Shown here: positions 21,504-33,301 of the stretch, piece after piece
How positions within the stretch are numbered: position 1 is the stretch's first letter
How the letters are laid out: each line of letters starts with the position of its first letter
Source of the DNA: Tetrastigma voinierianum
Lineage: Eukaryota; Streptophyta; Magnoliopsida; Vitales; Vitaceae
NCBI GenBank assembly: GCA_016808115.1
Contig: JAEQBH010003962.1
Span: 124,001 to 188,000 of the forward strand
Direction of reading: 5' to 3'
DNA: 64,000 nt
Program-made: the position numbers and the translations under genes
The notes under the pieces: generated by a model
The model's database searches: none
The model's input: the letters and a program-made list of their open reading frames with translations, nothing else
What the model was told of the DNA's origin: nothing

Positions 21504-21849
21504 AGAGAAATGGAGACTTAGGCAATAAGTCTTCTACGTCTATAAAATAAGCAGAGAATGATGAAGCAAAAGACAACCAATCAACCAATTAACAAATCAA
21601 TCAATTAACAACTCAATCAACTCAATGTCAAGCTATTTAAGAAAATCCTAGCTTTTCAACAAGCTTTCAGCAAATTCAAGTTTTTCAACAAGCTTTCAGC
21701 AATCTTAGCAATCTCAACACTCTATTTCTGGAAAATATCCAACATTGTTATTTCATTTATTTGTAGTGAAATCAAATATTTTCTCTAACAATTCCATCAT
21801 TCCGGTTACAAGTTCTATTCAATTTTTTATTAGTTTTCAAGCACAATAT
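21504..21849 (+). mobile_element. 3' LTR of T, second part
   Basis: It continues the T LTR after D: TATA box TATAAAAT (21541-21548), then a transcript leader with repeated CAACAAGCTTTCAGCAA (about 21658 and 21689) and CAATCAA words. It joins the truncated LTR E1 at about 21850. The LTR end is probably near 21843 (TCAAGCA) but cannot be fixed. Confidence 0.6.
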
Positions 21850-23986
21850 TGGTTCAAGGAAGCCTAGAAAATTCTCTAGATCTCGGATGATGAAACGGAA
21901 TACACCGTTAAATTTGTCTCGCAAAATCTAGTGACCCAGAAAAATTTCGTCGAATTATGAGACAATCGGAATTTTTTTACAAGTTTCCCCAGTTATAGGA
22001 TTTAGTGACTTCGGGACGAGATTTTTAATCTCGAGTCAGAAATAGCTTGAGCTAAATTCATTTAAAATAAATTGAACTAAAAATAAATAAATTATTTGGA
22101 CGGCAGGCCGAATGAGAGAGATGGACACATGGAGAGAATTAAAAAAAATCAAAAGATAAAGTCAAAAAAGGAGGACGAGCCAGAAATGAAGGAGCGAAAG
22201 AGAGAGAGAGAGAAGAGAGGGAGTAGAGAGAAAAACTTCTCTCTAAGATCTCTGAGGTCGATTATAGGTTTTCTTCGAGACAAAAGGAAAAGTTGAATTA
22301 CACATCCAAAAGAGCTACATGGGTACCAAAATCTTAGGTTTATTAAAACTCCACGGTGAGAATTTTTCTACTTTGGTTTCTAGCCTAAGGTCATTTAATG
22401 GCTTGGGGTTTTTCTTAGAGCCGTAAATTTCGAGTCAAAATTTTGGACTAGGTGTAGGAAATTTTAAATTTTTTAGATTTATTTTTCGAATGATCGAACT
22501 TAATTTTGAGGCTTGTTTTGAGCAGTCGGACGGGATTTCGAGGCGTTTTTCGGGCAGTCTCGGACTATGTTAAGGTTTGGTTTCGATCCTAGGACTAATG
22601 TCTTCGGGTTTTATAGTGTGTTTGGTATCCAGTGGTCGGTGACGAGCGTGAAGGACAGAAGGTGCCACATTTTTATATGGAGTCCAAAGATTTGGGTCAT
22701 TTTATGTATTGTTAGAAAAATAAATAATATGCGGTTGTGTGTCAAAATCATGTTAATATGTGCTTGCATGATGTATTAGCATAGAATTGTGATGAATAAA
22801 TTATATGTAGGAAATATAATTATCCGAAATTTATAAATGTTGCTTGTAGCATGACATAGCATGAAATGACATGATTGCATTTCATATGCACGATCTTCGC
22901 ATGACATGGGTGTGTGTGCATGGGTATGGTCATCCATCATCAGTGTTGATGAATGGGTAGTGAGCTTGTACTTTGGACGACGTCCAATAAATGACTAAAT
23001 GGTTCAAATCGCAAAGTGAAATACAACTAATGTGTGTGTTGGCGAACCCAAGAGGACCTTTAATCCCCTCGGGTGGCTTACGGAACATGGGTGTAAGGGC
23101 TCGCGGTGTGATCAGAAAAGTTACGTATGGGTGTAGAGCACGTAGCATAAGCCGAAATTTTGTTGCCAAAAGACCTGCAGTCGTAGTTTATCACATAGAC
23201 TTCGAGGTTGTGTGATAGGAGTCGGGATTGACTCGGGATTAGTTGGTCATAGGGCACTTATTGGAGTGCGGTGAGTCGGTGGGCTCGTATATGTGTCTTA
23301 ATTTGCTACCAGTGGCGGTTTGTCACACTTGGCATAGGCATGTGTAAAAGTCGATAGGTGACTCGGGATATGGGCATAGACACATTCCATGCATGACATG
23401 CAACATTCATGTAGGGCATTTCCTTGGATGTGTATGGGTTGGACTGATCATTGTATGAGCACTTAGGTGGGGTAACCCTTGTTGGAATTGCTCCAGCTGC
23501 GGGAACTTTCTTCCTTTTGTCATCTGACCGCTCAAGTCTGAGTCAAGTGCGAGGCAAGCGACCCACATTCGGGACCTCACATATGAAGAAAGCCAGATGT
23601 GGCTTTAGACCATATTTTGTATATGTATATTAAAACGATCGTTTTAATATATCATTTTGTATAAGAGTGTATAATTAAACTTTTGTAAACATATCACTAC
23701 ATAGTGTATAGTATTCAGGGTATGGTTGAATAGGGCCGGAGTGGTCGCTATGACTCATAAATGACCTGGTGTGGTATATTGAGCCCGAATGGGTTATGTG
23801 ATGTATTGTTATACAGATTGTATTTTGGATAGAGCTTCCTGTATAGAGGAGACTTTGTCTGATTTTTTGTTAAATTATGGATACCGATAAATGGGACATG
23901 ATGGTGTGGCGTCAGGTTACCCGACACCCATCGGTTTCTGTAGGTTGACGGATTATCAACGGAACCCCCGGGATAGGGGTGTCACA
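21850..23986 (+). mobile_element. Tekay-family solo LTR E1, start missing
   Basis: It matches E2 from GGTTCAAGGAAGCCTAG onward (AAATCTAGTGACCC, ATTCATTTAAAATAAATTGAAC, a GA-rich block, and ATGTAGGAAATATAATTATCC). It ends GGGGTGTCACA at 23986. Compared with E2 it lacks about the first 80 bp. The flanks (AATAT; GATTA) are not a duplication, so the left end was probably deleted together with the end of T. No coding sequence; long frames are chance. Confidence 0.7.
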
Positions 23987-24318
23987 GATTAGATTTGAAC
24001 TCTTGAGAATCTAAAATTATGTATGTTTAAAAATATGTATTAAAAATATTTTTTCAAGAAGAACAACCCCGAGGAAGACATCAAGTTCAAATTTATTATT
24101 TATTTTATTTTAATTTTAAATCTTAGTTGATGATTATAATTTTAAAATTTTTGGTAAAATTACAATCATAAACTACATAAATTAGGATTTTTATACTCAA
24201 ATAGCATATTGGTAAATATTTTGATAATATATTGGTAAATATTTTTTTGGAAGGGAATATAACTTTATTAATATTCTTCAAGAACATTATTTTTTGTTAA
24301 ACTCCAATGTATTATACT
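23987..24318. repeat. Copy 1 of an AT-rich duplicated segment (X), left part
   Basis: GATTTGAACTCTTGAGAATC to ACTCCAATGTATTATAC closely matches 26929-27257, in the same order and orientation. It is interrupted at 24319 by solo LTR F1 and continues at 26338. No coding potential is seen. Confidence 0.7.
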
Positions 24319-26332
24319 TGTGAAACCCCAAGAAAATCTAATTTTCTGAAAAAGGGGAAAATGGTAATTTCGATTGAAATCAGGAATTTTCTAGATCTCG
24401 GATGATGAAGCGGACTTAAGTCGTTGGAATCGTCTGTAATCCCCATTTACCATGTCGATTTCGTCCAGGTGGGAGCCAATCAAAAAAATTTGAGTTGTTC
24501 GACGCGATAGTGTGGGACGCTTGGTACATTTTGAGTGGCTCACAGTGTGTCACGTGTCAGATGCAGATTTAGTCAAACAAGGAGAGCCAAGTGGGGCCCA
24601 TGTGGACATGTGGCATCTCCTAATTGGAGGAAAATCAAAGGTTGGTGGATAAGGGTAATCCTATCAACCAATGGCAATTGGACATGTGGCAATGAGGACA
24701 AAAGGGGAAATAAATGGAAAGAGAAAAGAACAATTCTCTTGATTTTTTGGCTGGTGTACGTGCAGTGAAGGGAGAATTCAAATTTTAGAGAGAGAAACTG
24801 CAAATTTTCTCTAGATTTCCCGGTGTTCGGACCGTCGGTTTTCGTCGGGCTAAGAAGCAAAGTTGTTCTACACTGCAAGGGCAACTCGTGGGCACTGGTT
24901 TTGTGCAGTTTCGACAAACTCTGGGAGGTAGGGGTTTTCTCCTACTTGATTTAATCCATTTTTAAGAGCTTTGTTAATGCTTTGGATGATATGAGGCCGT
25001 GAGGGGCCATTTAATAAGTCCTGAAACTTAGGCTGAAATGCCGGAAATTTGGGACACGTTTTGGACAGTCCACGGACTGTTTGTGTGGCTTGTGTTATAA
25101 TTTATGCATTAAATTATGGTTTGGGTTTTGTTGGGCTATAAATGGCCATGGATTTTAGTTCCACAAAGTGGAGCAAATCTTGGAAATGGAAGGGGCTGCC
25201 CATGGGCGACCCATTGTTCGGTTCAGGAGATTTGTTAAAAAGCAGTCGGTTTTATAGATTAATTTGAAAATGTCCATGGGTTATTTTCATAATATTGCTT
25301 GAAAAATAAATGGCTTGAATTGTGTGGAAATTAATATGTTAATGCATGAATTTAATGTGTTAACATGATGTCACAATTATATGAAATATAATTGTGTGTG
25401 AGCCATTGGAATTGGATTGTTGATTAGTCCATGTGAACTAATTTTGATGTTATTGATATGAATAAATAACATGTGGTTGGTATGTAAATTTTGTTAATAT
25501 ATGCATAATTGATATATTGACATGTGTGGTTTGGAAATGGCATAATGCATTTCATATGCGAGGCATGAAAATTAGGTGTGAGTGCATGGCATGAAAGAAA
25601 AAAAAGAAAATGGTTGTGAAAAGGAATTTCAATGGAAGATTTTCCAGTAATTGGGTTGGGAGATTGTCCAGCAATTCACGCGGAGGAGCCTATGAATTGT
25701 TTTGGAAGTTATCCAGCAAATTCGCCTCGAAGGAGATTGTCTAATATAGATTTTACGAAACTTCGGTAGTATGTTTCACGAGAACAAAAATCTTTTGTTT
25801 TGAAAGCGGTGTTTTCTCACATTTGGCAGGCATGGTGGGGAGTCGGTGAGGCTCGAGAAGTGGGGAAGGTGGAATCACGTTCTCATCCATATCATGTAGA
25901 CATTCAGAGTAGGATCATGTATTTGCTTGAATGTGTTTAGTTGCCATTGCAGTAATGCTTGTTGGGTGGGAGTAACGTGTAGGAGATTATCACTGCGGGT
26001 ATTTGCTCATACTATCGAGAACGTCATTTTCGAATACGGGAGATGTTCGGAGGACGGCGCTCATTAGAGGCCGCTTTTGAGAAGAAATTCGGATTATGGC
26101 TTTGATATGTATTTTGTAAAACATGTATTAGAATTCTAAATTTTAATATATGTTTTGTATTAAGAGTGTAATTAACTCTTGAACTATTATAATATAGTTG
26201 GATATATTTTGGTGAGTATGATGTGTAGGTCAATGTGGCCATTTGCTCATGTATAGATCCTGCGTGATATGAGGCAACGCAGTGTCGCAAGTTGTGGTGG
26301 TCAACGGGACCCCCGGGATTTGGGGCGTCACA
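24319..26332 (+). mobile_element. Solo LTR F1 with target duplication ATACT
   Basis: It starts TGTGAAACCCC and ends GATTTGGGGCGTCACA, 2014 bp. ATACT lies on both sides (24314-24318; 26333-26337). The AT-rich host sequence becomes continuous and matches its duplicate at 27240-27330 when F1 is removed. Same family as the D LTRs and F2, F3 and F5. No coding sequence. Confidence 0.9.
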
Positions 26333-26930
26333 ATACTATTGGAATGAATCTTGATATATATTTTATAATATCTATGAAAAATTATTATTTGTTTTTGAAA
26401 AATACAATATTTTGCTTCTAAAAGAGAATACAGTTATGTTATATGGTAGAGCTTCTACCACTCTTGTGGTCCTTCCCGACTCGTATGAGGATTAGTTGGG
26501 GTGTGGTATGGCTTAAAGGTGCATTTCATGTGTGCACGTGCTCACTCAAAACACCTCATTGTCTAACCAAAAAAAATAAAATGAATGTTCATCTTCTCAA
26601 GCTTCCTTTCGTTAAAACTTTCCTAAAATATGTACTAGAAGTAATTTAGAGTGTAAAAAGTATGAAATTTTTTTTCCCAAAAACAATATTTAAGTAATAA
26701 TTTTTAGAGATATAAATGGTCTTTAAAGCAAATATGTAATATAATAAAAATAATTTTATAATTGCTCATATTCTATTTCCAATTACCTAATATAAAGTAA
26801 GTATTCTTTTACATGGTTATAAAGTTTAATATGAAGCAATTTATAGAAATCACTAATATCTACGATTAGATTTGAACTCACTAATTAAATAAACTCAATT
26901 TATAGAAATCACTAATATCTCTTATTAGAT
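26333..26930. other. AT-rich spacer with X copy 1 right part and short tandem duplication
   Basis: 26338-26425 continues X copy 1 (ATATATTTTATAATATCTAT, TTTTTGAAAAATAC). Near 26838 and 26893 the phrase CAATTTATAGAAATCACTAA is repeated in a tandem duplication of about 55 bp. Otherwise no gene is seen, apart from a SINE-like stretch listed separately. Confidence 0.5.
26440..26580 (+). mobile_element. Candidate SINE, older relative of the copy at 27483
   Basis: The end AACACCTCATTGTCTAACC followed by an A-run resembles GACACCTCATAGTCTAAAT plus A-run of the SINE at 27483-27615; GTGGTATGGCTT versus GTGGTAGAGTTTT also align. I found no convincing target duplication, and the box B is poor (CCTTCCCGACTCG). 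Confidence 0.3.
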
Positions 26931-27330
26931 TTAAACTCTTGAAAATATAAAATTATGTATGTTTAAAAATATATATTAAAAATACTTTTCAAAGTAGTGC
27001 CTTCAGAAGACATCAAGTACAAATTTGTTATTTATTTTATTTTAATTTTTAAATCTTAGTTGATGATTATGATTTTAAATTTAAGGGTAAAATTACAATC
27101 ATAAACTACATAATTTATTATTTTTATACTCAAATAGCATATTGATAAATATTTTGATAGTATATTGATAAATATTTTTTTGGAAGGGAATATAATATAT
27201 CTTTATTAATTTTCTTCAAGAACATTATTTTGTGTTAAACTCCAATGTATTATACCATTAGGTGAATGTGATATATATTTTATAATATCTATTAAAATTA
27301 TTATTTATTTTTGAAAAATACATTATTTGT
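26925..27330. repeat. Copy 2 of the duplicated segment X, uninterrupted
   Basis: It corresponds to 23987-24318 plus 26338-26425, including GTATGTTTAAAAATAT, TTTTTTTGGAAGGGAATATAA and CAAGAACATTATTTT. It shows the original state without F1. No coding sequence. Confidence 0.65.
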
Positions 27331-27482
27331 GTTTATATAATCATTTGATATCGGGACATGCATTTAATATATTTTTTTATAGAATTTTAACAAATTGTGA
27401 AACATTAGGAGTGATGGTTCATATATTCAATACGTTATTATTCATTTTATTAAGTAATATACATTTAATATACAATTATACA

Positions 27483-27615
27483 ATCATCGAACATGTAGGT
27501 GAAATAGTTGAGTTCTCTTTTAGCTAAACCAATAGTCTCGATTTCGAGCCCTGACCATACAGTGTTGTATTGTGGTAGAGTTTTATCGACACCTCATAGT
27601 CTAAATAAAAAAAAA
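27483..27615 (+). mobile_element. tRNA-type SINE with 13-bp target duplication
   Basis: A 133-bp body ends in a run of ten A, between direct repeats ATACAATTATACA (27470-27482 and 27616-27628). Inside, TAGGTGAAATAGTTGAG resembles a degenerate box A and GATTTCGAGCC a box B of a polymerase III promoter. Long perfect duplications with a 3' A-tail are the sign of L1-type retroposition. It has no protein and would depend on a LINE. Confidence 0.65.
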
Positions 27616-27742
27616 ATACAATTATACATCATAAAGAAAAAAATATATATGAAACCACATCTCCATAAAATTGAGGCAACCATAACCCATAACGGGATAA
27701 GGCAAGGAGATGATTAGTTGAGTGGAATACTTATCACCATCC

Positions 27743-30700
27743 TGTAAAACCCGGGAAACTTATAAATTTTCAAAAATAGAAAAATGATAATGTAAAACCC
27801 GAGAAAATTCTAATTTTCTGAAAAATGGTAAAATGGTAATTTCGATCAAAATGCAGAAATTTTCTATATCTCGGATGATGAAGCGAACGTTGTTGAAATC
27901 GATGCCATAAATCGCTACGTCGAATTTCGTCGAATTTCGAGATGATCGAATTTCATATTTTTCGAGACACTTAGGGTGTCGGGTGAGTATGGCGGCTGTG
28001 AGAGACATGTGATGCGACAAAGTCTACACATGTACCCATGTGACGCATGTTGCGTGATTAATTGAGATGATGGAGATGAATGGAACTGGAATTAAACCAT
28101 GTGTCAAAAATCAAAACTAAAGGACAAAATGAGGTTATTAAAGAATAAGTGAATAAGGCAAAAGAAGAATAGTATTCTTAACCGCGTTTTAATAGCGATG
28201 CGGTGAGGTAAAATGGAGTTTAGAGAGAGAAAAGAGTGACTTGTACCACAGATTTCACGGCTTTGGATGTCGGTTCTCGGCAGACAAGAAGCAAAGTTGT
28301 TCTACAATGAGCTATAGCGTGGACACCGATTTGGTGGAGTTCGAAACAACTCAAGAGGTAGGGATCTTTTTCCTACTTGGTTTATTCTTTTGTTAGAGTT
28401 ATTTAAATGGATAGGGGATTTGTTAGAACTGTGGATAGGCGTGTTTTCGGTCTCAAAAAATCTTTGAACAGGAGTGGAGAAAAAATGTTGTATTGACCAT
28501 GAACAGTGCGAGCCTAGGGTTCTATTGTTCACGTGATATGTTGTGTGATTTTTGTGTTGGGTGATTCAGAATGAATTGCTTGGATTTGTTAATTAGCCCG
28601 TGTGAGGCTAATTTTGAATGTTATTGTTGTAGGGTGGATAACATGAGATTATGTGAGTTAATTTTGTTAATATATTCATATAAATATATTAGCATGGGTG
28701 ACTAGGTGGCATAATGCATTCCCTGCTGCCAGGAACCTAGAGCGATAGGTGTGAGTGCATGACAAAAGTGAAAATGGTTGTGAAATGAATTTCAAGGAAG
28801 ACCACAGAAGAATACCTTGGAGAGTGGTCCAGCAGTTCATCTCGAAGTGGACCCATATTTATTAGGAAAAAATGATCAGCTTAATTGCTGGAGGGATAAT
28901 CTAATATATTTGCAGTCGGTATGAGGTTTCAGAAGAAAAAAACCTTTTTGTTTGAAAGCGATGTTTTCGCATTTGGCTTAGGCATGTGGCGAGTGTGATG
29001 ACGGGCATGAAGTAGTATGTAGACATTCAAGTGACTGCTTAGTATTGTTTGGTACCATGACGCATGTGCACGCAAGTGGGGGTAACCCATGTGAAGAGTA
29101 TCGCAGGCATTGCTCACACCTTGTCGAAGAGGATCATTATTCGAGCGAGTGTGCAGAAGGAGCGGCGCTTCTAGGCAGCGTTAAAGAAAGCCCGGATTAT
29201 AATGTCATTTGTAAAACATGTGACCCATGTTTCTAGTTAAGAGTAATGTAATAACTCTTGAATTATTGTTATATAGTTGATGTATTCTTGATGAGTATTG
29301 ATGTATGGGTCCAAGTGGTCATTTTACTCCTTATGGTCTCTGTGAGACAGGTGATCCAGCGAGGTTGTGAGGTTGTCGATAAAGGGACCGGGATCGAGGT
29401 GTCACAGAGATAATAATAATAATAAATTATCGAGAATGGTTCGAGGAAGCTAGAAAATTCTGGATCTTGGATAGCGAAGCGGTGTGCGTTAAATTAAGTC
29501 GCGAAATCTAGTGACCCGAGGGGAAAAATTTTGCCGAGATTATGAGACAATTAAATTTACTACGAGAGTTTTACGAGTGATAGAAGTTGTCAGTGACTCA
29601 AGGCACGAGATTTTTACGAAAATCTCACAAGTTAAAGAAATGGCTTGAGCTATGTTCATTTAAAATAAATTGAACTGAAAATAAATAAATTGTTTCGAGA
29701 CAAAGACGAGCCCGAATGAGAGATGAACACATGAAAAAAAAAAAAAGGAAATAAAAGGATAAAAAGAAGGAAAGTCAAAAGAAAAGAAAAGGGGAACAGA
29801 CGGAGAGGGAGAGCGAGAAGTGAGAGAGAGAAAGAAAAAAAAATTCTCTTCTCTCTAAGATCTACAAAAATCAGACCGTAGGTTTTCTTTGGAGCAAAAG
29901 GCAAAGTCGGTCCATGCATCAAGAGCTACGCGTGGGTTCCAAAATCTTGGAGTTTCGTCAAACTCCATGAGGTAGGGAATTTTCCTACTTTGAATATTTC
30001 TAGTGTAAAGGTCATTTAATGGCTTGAGGTTTTTCTTAGAGGCCGTGAGTGTGAATTTTTCGGAATTTGTTCGAGTGATCCGGACAAAATTTGGAGTCAC
30101 GAATATTGGAAATTTTGGGGCCCGATTAGGAGTTCGAACTAAGTTCAGGTTTGATTTTAATCATGGGACTGATGTCTTTGGGTTTTGTTGATTTTTTCGG
30201 TATCACTGAAATTTGTTGATGAATAGAACCAAAAATGGTTCATGGCTGTGAAAAGACCGAGAGGTGCCCTGTTTATGTGGATTCGAGATTTGGGCTATTT
30301 TGTGTGTTATTGTAGGAAAAATAAATAACATGATGTTGTGTGTAAAAATCATGTTTATATACTTAGCAGCGTGTGTATGGAAATTTTGATAAATGAAAAT
30401 TATATGTAGGAAATATAATTATCCGAAATTTATAAATGATGCATGTAGCTCTTATTGTGCATGTAGCATGATATCTCATGAAATGACATGATTGCATTTC
30501 ATATGCACGGTCTCATTGCGTCGAGTCGGGTGTGAGTGCATGGTACTGTTATTCACAATTTTTGGTGAATGTGTGGTGAGCTAAAAAATGGGACCATGTC
30601 CAAAATCAAGACTCACGGTGGTATAAAACTATAATAAATATAAATCACGTGTGTTTGGACATAACAAGATAGGGTAGATCCCCCAGGGTGAAAGACCCAA

Positions 30701-31619
30701 ATTTATATGTGGTTAGACATGATCACAGGCGGTGAAGGCTTGTAAAAATGTCGAAAGGCGTGCGTTGATCCTACGGTGTGACCCCGAAAAAGACGTGGCC
30801 CATGAATAAACACACGAGATTTGATAAATTAAAATTGGAGGGTTGTCCAATGGTTTAAGTCATTGGGTGAAACACCAATGATTGGTTTTTCACACTTGGC
30901 GTTGCAGGTGTGAGGGAGTCGGTCGGAACTCGGGTTGTGGGCATGAGGAGTCTCATCTCATGTATGACACGAAACATTCTATATAAGATTGTATTATTTA
31001 TATGGAAATATGATTTGATGTTTTATGTATGTCATTGCATGTGTATTTAGGTGGGGAGTAGCCATTGTAGGAAAAATTTTCTACTGGTCATTGCTAACCC
31101 TGTCGTGGGACCCCTTTCGAGATACGAGGGAGGCAGCCTTGACTTGACAGGCGTGATTATGTAGAGGCCGATGTGTGGCCTTAATTTCCTTTATAAAAAG
31201 TATTTTGTATGAAAGAATTTTAACTAAATTCTTTTGGGACTATTGTCTAAATAGTCGGGTATGTAATTATGGTAAAAGGGTCGTGATCAGATTCTTACGG
31301 ATTGTAATTAAGCGTTTTATTTTCATATTTTAGATTTAAATGTTAATGAATTGGTCCCTGTAAAGGAATATATATTTGGAATATGGGCCGAGATGGACCG
31401 CATTAAAGTCAAATCTTCTTGTTGAAGCCTTGGATAGGTTATGATTATCTTGTTATACGGGTTGTATATTGGGTGAAACTCTCAGAACAAGGAGACTGCG
31501 ATTTTGAAAATATAAATCCCTATAAATGGGACACAACAGTGTGATTTTGATCACCCGAAATTCACAAAAATTCCACAGATTGACAGATTATTAATGAGAC
31601 CCCGGATTTAGGGTGTCAG
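27743..31619 (+). mobile_element. Solo LTR E2, host of solo LTR F2
   Basis: It starts TGTAAAACCCGGGAAACTT, is interrupted after 48 bp by F2, and resumes with AATAATAATAAATTATCGAG. It ends GATTTAGGGTGTCAG. The flanks CATCC (27738-27742) and AATCC (31620-31624) are a target duplication with one mismatch. Net length is about 2.25 kb. It matches E1 along its length. No coding sequence. Confidence 0.8.
27791..29406 (+). mobile_element. Solo LTR F2 nested in E2
   Basis: TGTAAAACCCGAGAAAATTC to GATCGAGGTGTCACA. GATAA lies before it (27786-27790) and, after two extra bases, behind it (29409-29413). It aligns with F1 but has internal deletions (about 1.6 versus 2.0 kb). Confidence 0.8.
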
Positions 31620-32058
31620 AATCCTCTCCATATTGCAAAAATCTTTGCCCATCAATTGACACTTTGATGTGATTCATCTCCCTATCAGCAGACTTACTAC
31701 TTCAGAAAAACAGTGTATATAGATGAGTATTTGGGTGCATAGGCCTCCAATGGTTCCATTGATATAGCATACTTGACAGCTGCTGTATTGCACACCATCT
31801 GATTTAGACCTCCTAATTTTTCTCAGTTTTTTCTCCTCCTCCTCCTACACGGCTCATTAATGGCTTCCTCTATTTACAATGCCTCCATGCTCTTATATAA
31901 TAATATTATTTTTAGATTTTATATAGCTTCAATTAGATTTCACTGGAACATTCCTTGCAATTAAATCTGAGTGAGAAAGGGTTGCGTTGCTATGCATAAC
32001 TTCAGTTTAGGCCCTTCTTTTTCTTTTTCGTTTCTTTCTTTTTTTTTTTTTTTTTTTC

Positions 32059-32231
32059 TTGTTTGGCTTTTAAATCAGTTTGTTCTTATTATTTTAATAT
32101 AATGGGATATAAAATAACTGTGAGTTTATAAATGCTTTTTTTTTTTCTTGTTTGGCTTTAAATCAGTTGTTCTTTTTGATTTCTCTATTATAATGCTATA
32201 TAAAATAACTGTGAGTTTATAAATGCTTTAA
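32059..32231. repeat. Tandem duplication, about 88 bp, after poly-T
   Basis: CTTGTTTGGCTTT, TAAATCAGTT, GTTCTT, and ATATAAAATAACTGTGAGTT with TATAAATGCTTT occur at 32059-32136 and again at 32148-32231. Each copy is preceded by a poly-T tract, which suggests slippage or unequal exchange. Confidence 0.75.
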
Positions 32232-32729
32232 AGTATTTAAAATGAAAGGAATTGTTCGAATTTTAAAGCGAATCAAATGTTTCCATATTAACATAAAAAT
32301 ATAGTATATCAAATTTGATACATATGTAATAGTACCTTTTAACATAAAACTTGATTATGATATCTTTTATCCAATTTTTTTTTTCTTGTTAGAATTAATC
32401 AAGTTAATTAAGTACCTTGAGATTTGATGTTAATATATTAAACCATTATTCATTTTAAAGAAACCTATATTTTAAAGCTACTCAAGAGGAAATAATTTTA
32501 AATAGTCATACTTAATAACTTTCTAACATTATAAATTTTATTATTTAATAAATAAACTTCATATATAATATATCTAGAAGTGCTATTTTATATTTATTTA
32601 CCCTAAACATATGAGATCTTATTAAAAAAAAAAATTAATCCTTAAAATTTGAAAAAAAAATTATATTATTTTTTGTTATTTACAAATTGAGCAGAGAAGT
32701 CGTAATAAATAATAGATAAAAACCAAAGA

Positions 32730-32966
32730 TTATGTTTGGTTAATGTTTTTTTTAAACTATTTTTGAGAACAATTTTTGAAAACACAGAAAACGTCATTTA
32801 GGTGTTTTTGAAAACTATTTTTGTTCTTAAAATTTTTTGTTTTCTATATTCTTTGTGTTTTATAGAACCAAAAGAAAAATGGTAATCAAACGTGTTCTAG
32901 CTATTTTCCTCGTTCTCCTTGTTTTTGAGAGCATAAAACAATTTTCAAAAACTATAACCAAACATG
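32730..32966. mobile_element. MITE, hAT-like, about 237 bp
   Basis: The inverted ends ATGTTTGGTTA (32732-32742) and TAACCAAACAT (32955-32965) match perfectly. Further inverted similarity lies inside (TTTTTGAGAACAATTTTT versus a region near 32920-32950). The flanks ACCAAAGA (32722-32729) and TCCAAAGA (32967-32974) agree in 7 of 8 bases, as for an 8-bp hAT duplication. No coding capacity. Confidence 0.65.
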
Positions 32967-33301
32967 TCCAAAGAAAAGTGCATAACAATTGTGAAAGATA
33001 GTAATATGAGTGTATAGTAAATACTTATTGAGACATTACATATAAGGAAGAAAACCATATGAAACACAGAAGAAGATGGGTTATACAAAGAAAAAATATA
33101 TTTATATATTTTTATCTAAAATGAACAACAAATAATTCTTACCAATAGAATATGATAAAATATTTTTGTTGAAGATAAAAGAAATTTGTGACTTTTTTTA
33201 GAAAGTTAATTAATGTGAAATTTAATTCATTGAACACAAATATTAAATTTTTACATTTTATTAATTATCTATCTTTTGAAATTTTTTCCTAATAAAACTT
33301 G

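Larger units (their letters stand above)
852..21849 (+). mobile_element. Tat-type Ty3/gypsy element T, plus strand, heavily interrupted
   Basis: In order: gag remnant (857-2206), foreign Tekay LTR/PR/RT block (2211-3789), Tat-type integrase (3790-4818), tandem-repeat 3' region (4881-5499 and 7293-7345), antisense plant mobile domain gene (10480-7700), a 164-bp repeat array, polypurine tract (11865-11876) and 3' LTR (11877-12237 plus 21504-21849). Interruptions are solo LTR S (5500-7292) and complete element D (12238-21498). The 5' LTR is absent or left of the window. Integrase phrases such as WAMDLIGKI and VATDYFTKWVE are typical of the Tat lineage. Long 3' regions with tandem repeats and extra antisense ORFs are known for Tat elements. 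The right end is blurred by a junction with E1. Confidence 0.7.
31620..33301. other. AT-rich intergenic sequence, no clear gene
   Basis: No gene family is recognised. 31630-31720 gives a short open minus-strand frame (REMNHIKVSIDGQRFLQYG) that would run on across the E2 insertion site. Poly-T tracts (32037-32059, 32135-32146), a tandem duplication and a MITE are listed separately. The last bases, ACTTG (33297-33301), are the target duplication of element A. Confidence 0.4.

Noticed and set aside
21845..23991. Target duplication for E1
   Set aside because: AATAT and GATTA do not match, and E1 lacks about 80 bp at its start.
27483..27615. Functional tRNA gene
   Set aside because: Only loose box A/B similarity, no cloverleaf, plus A-tail and target duplication: a SINE.
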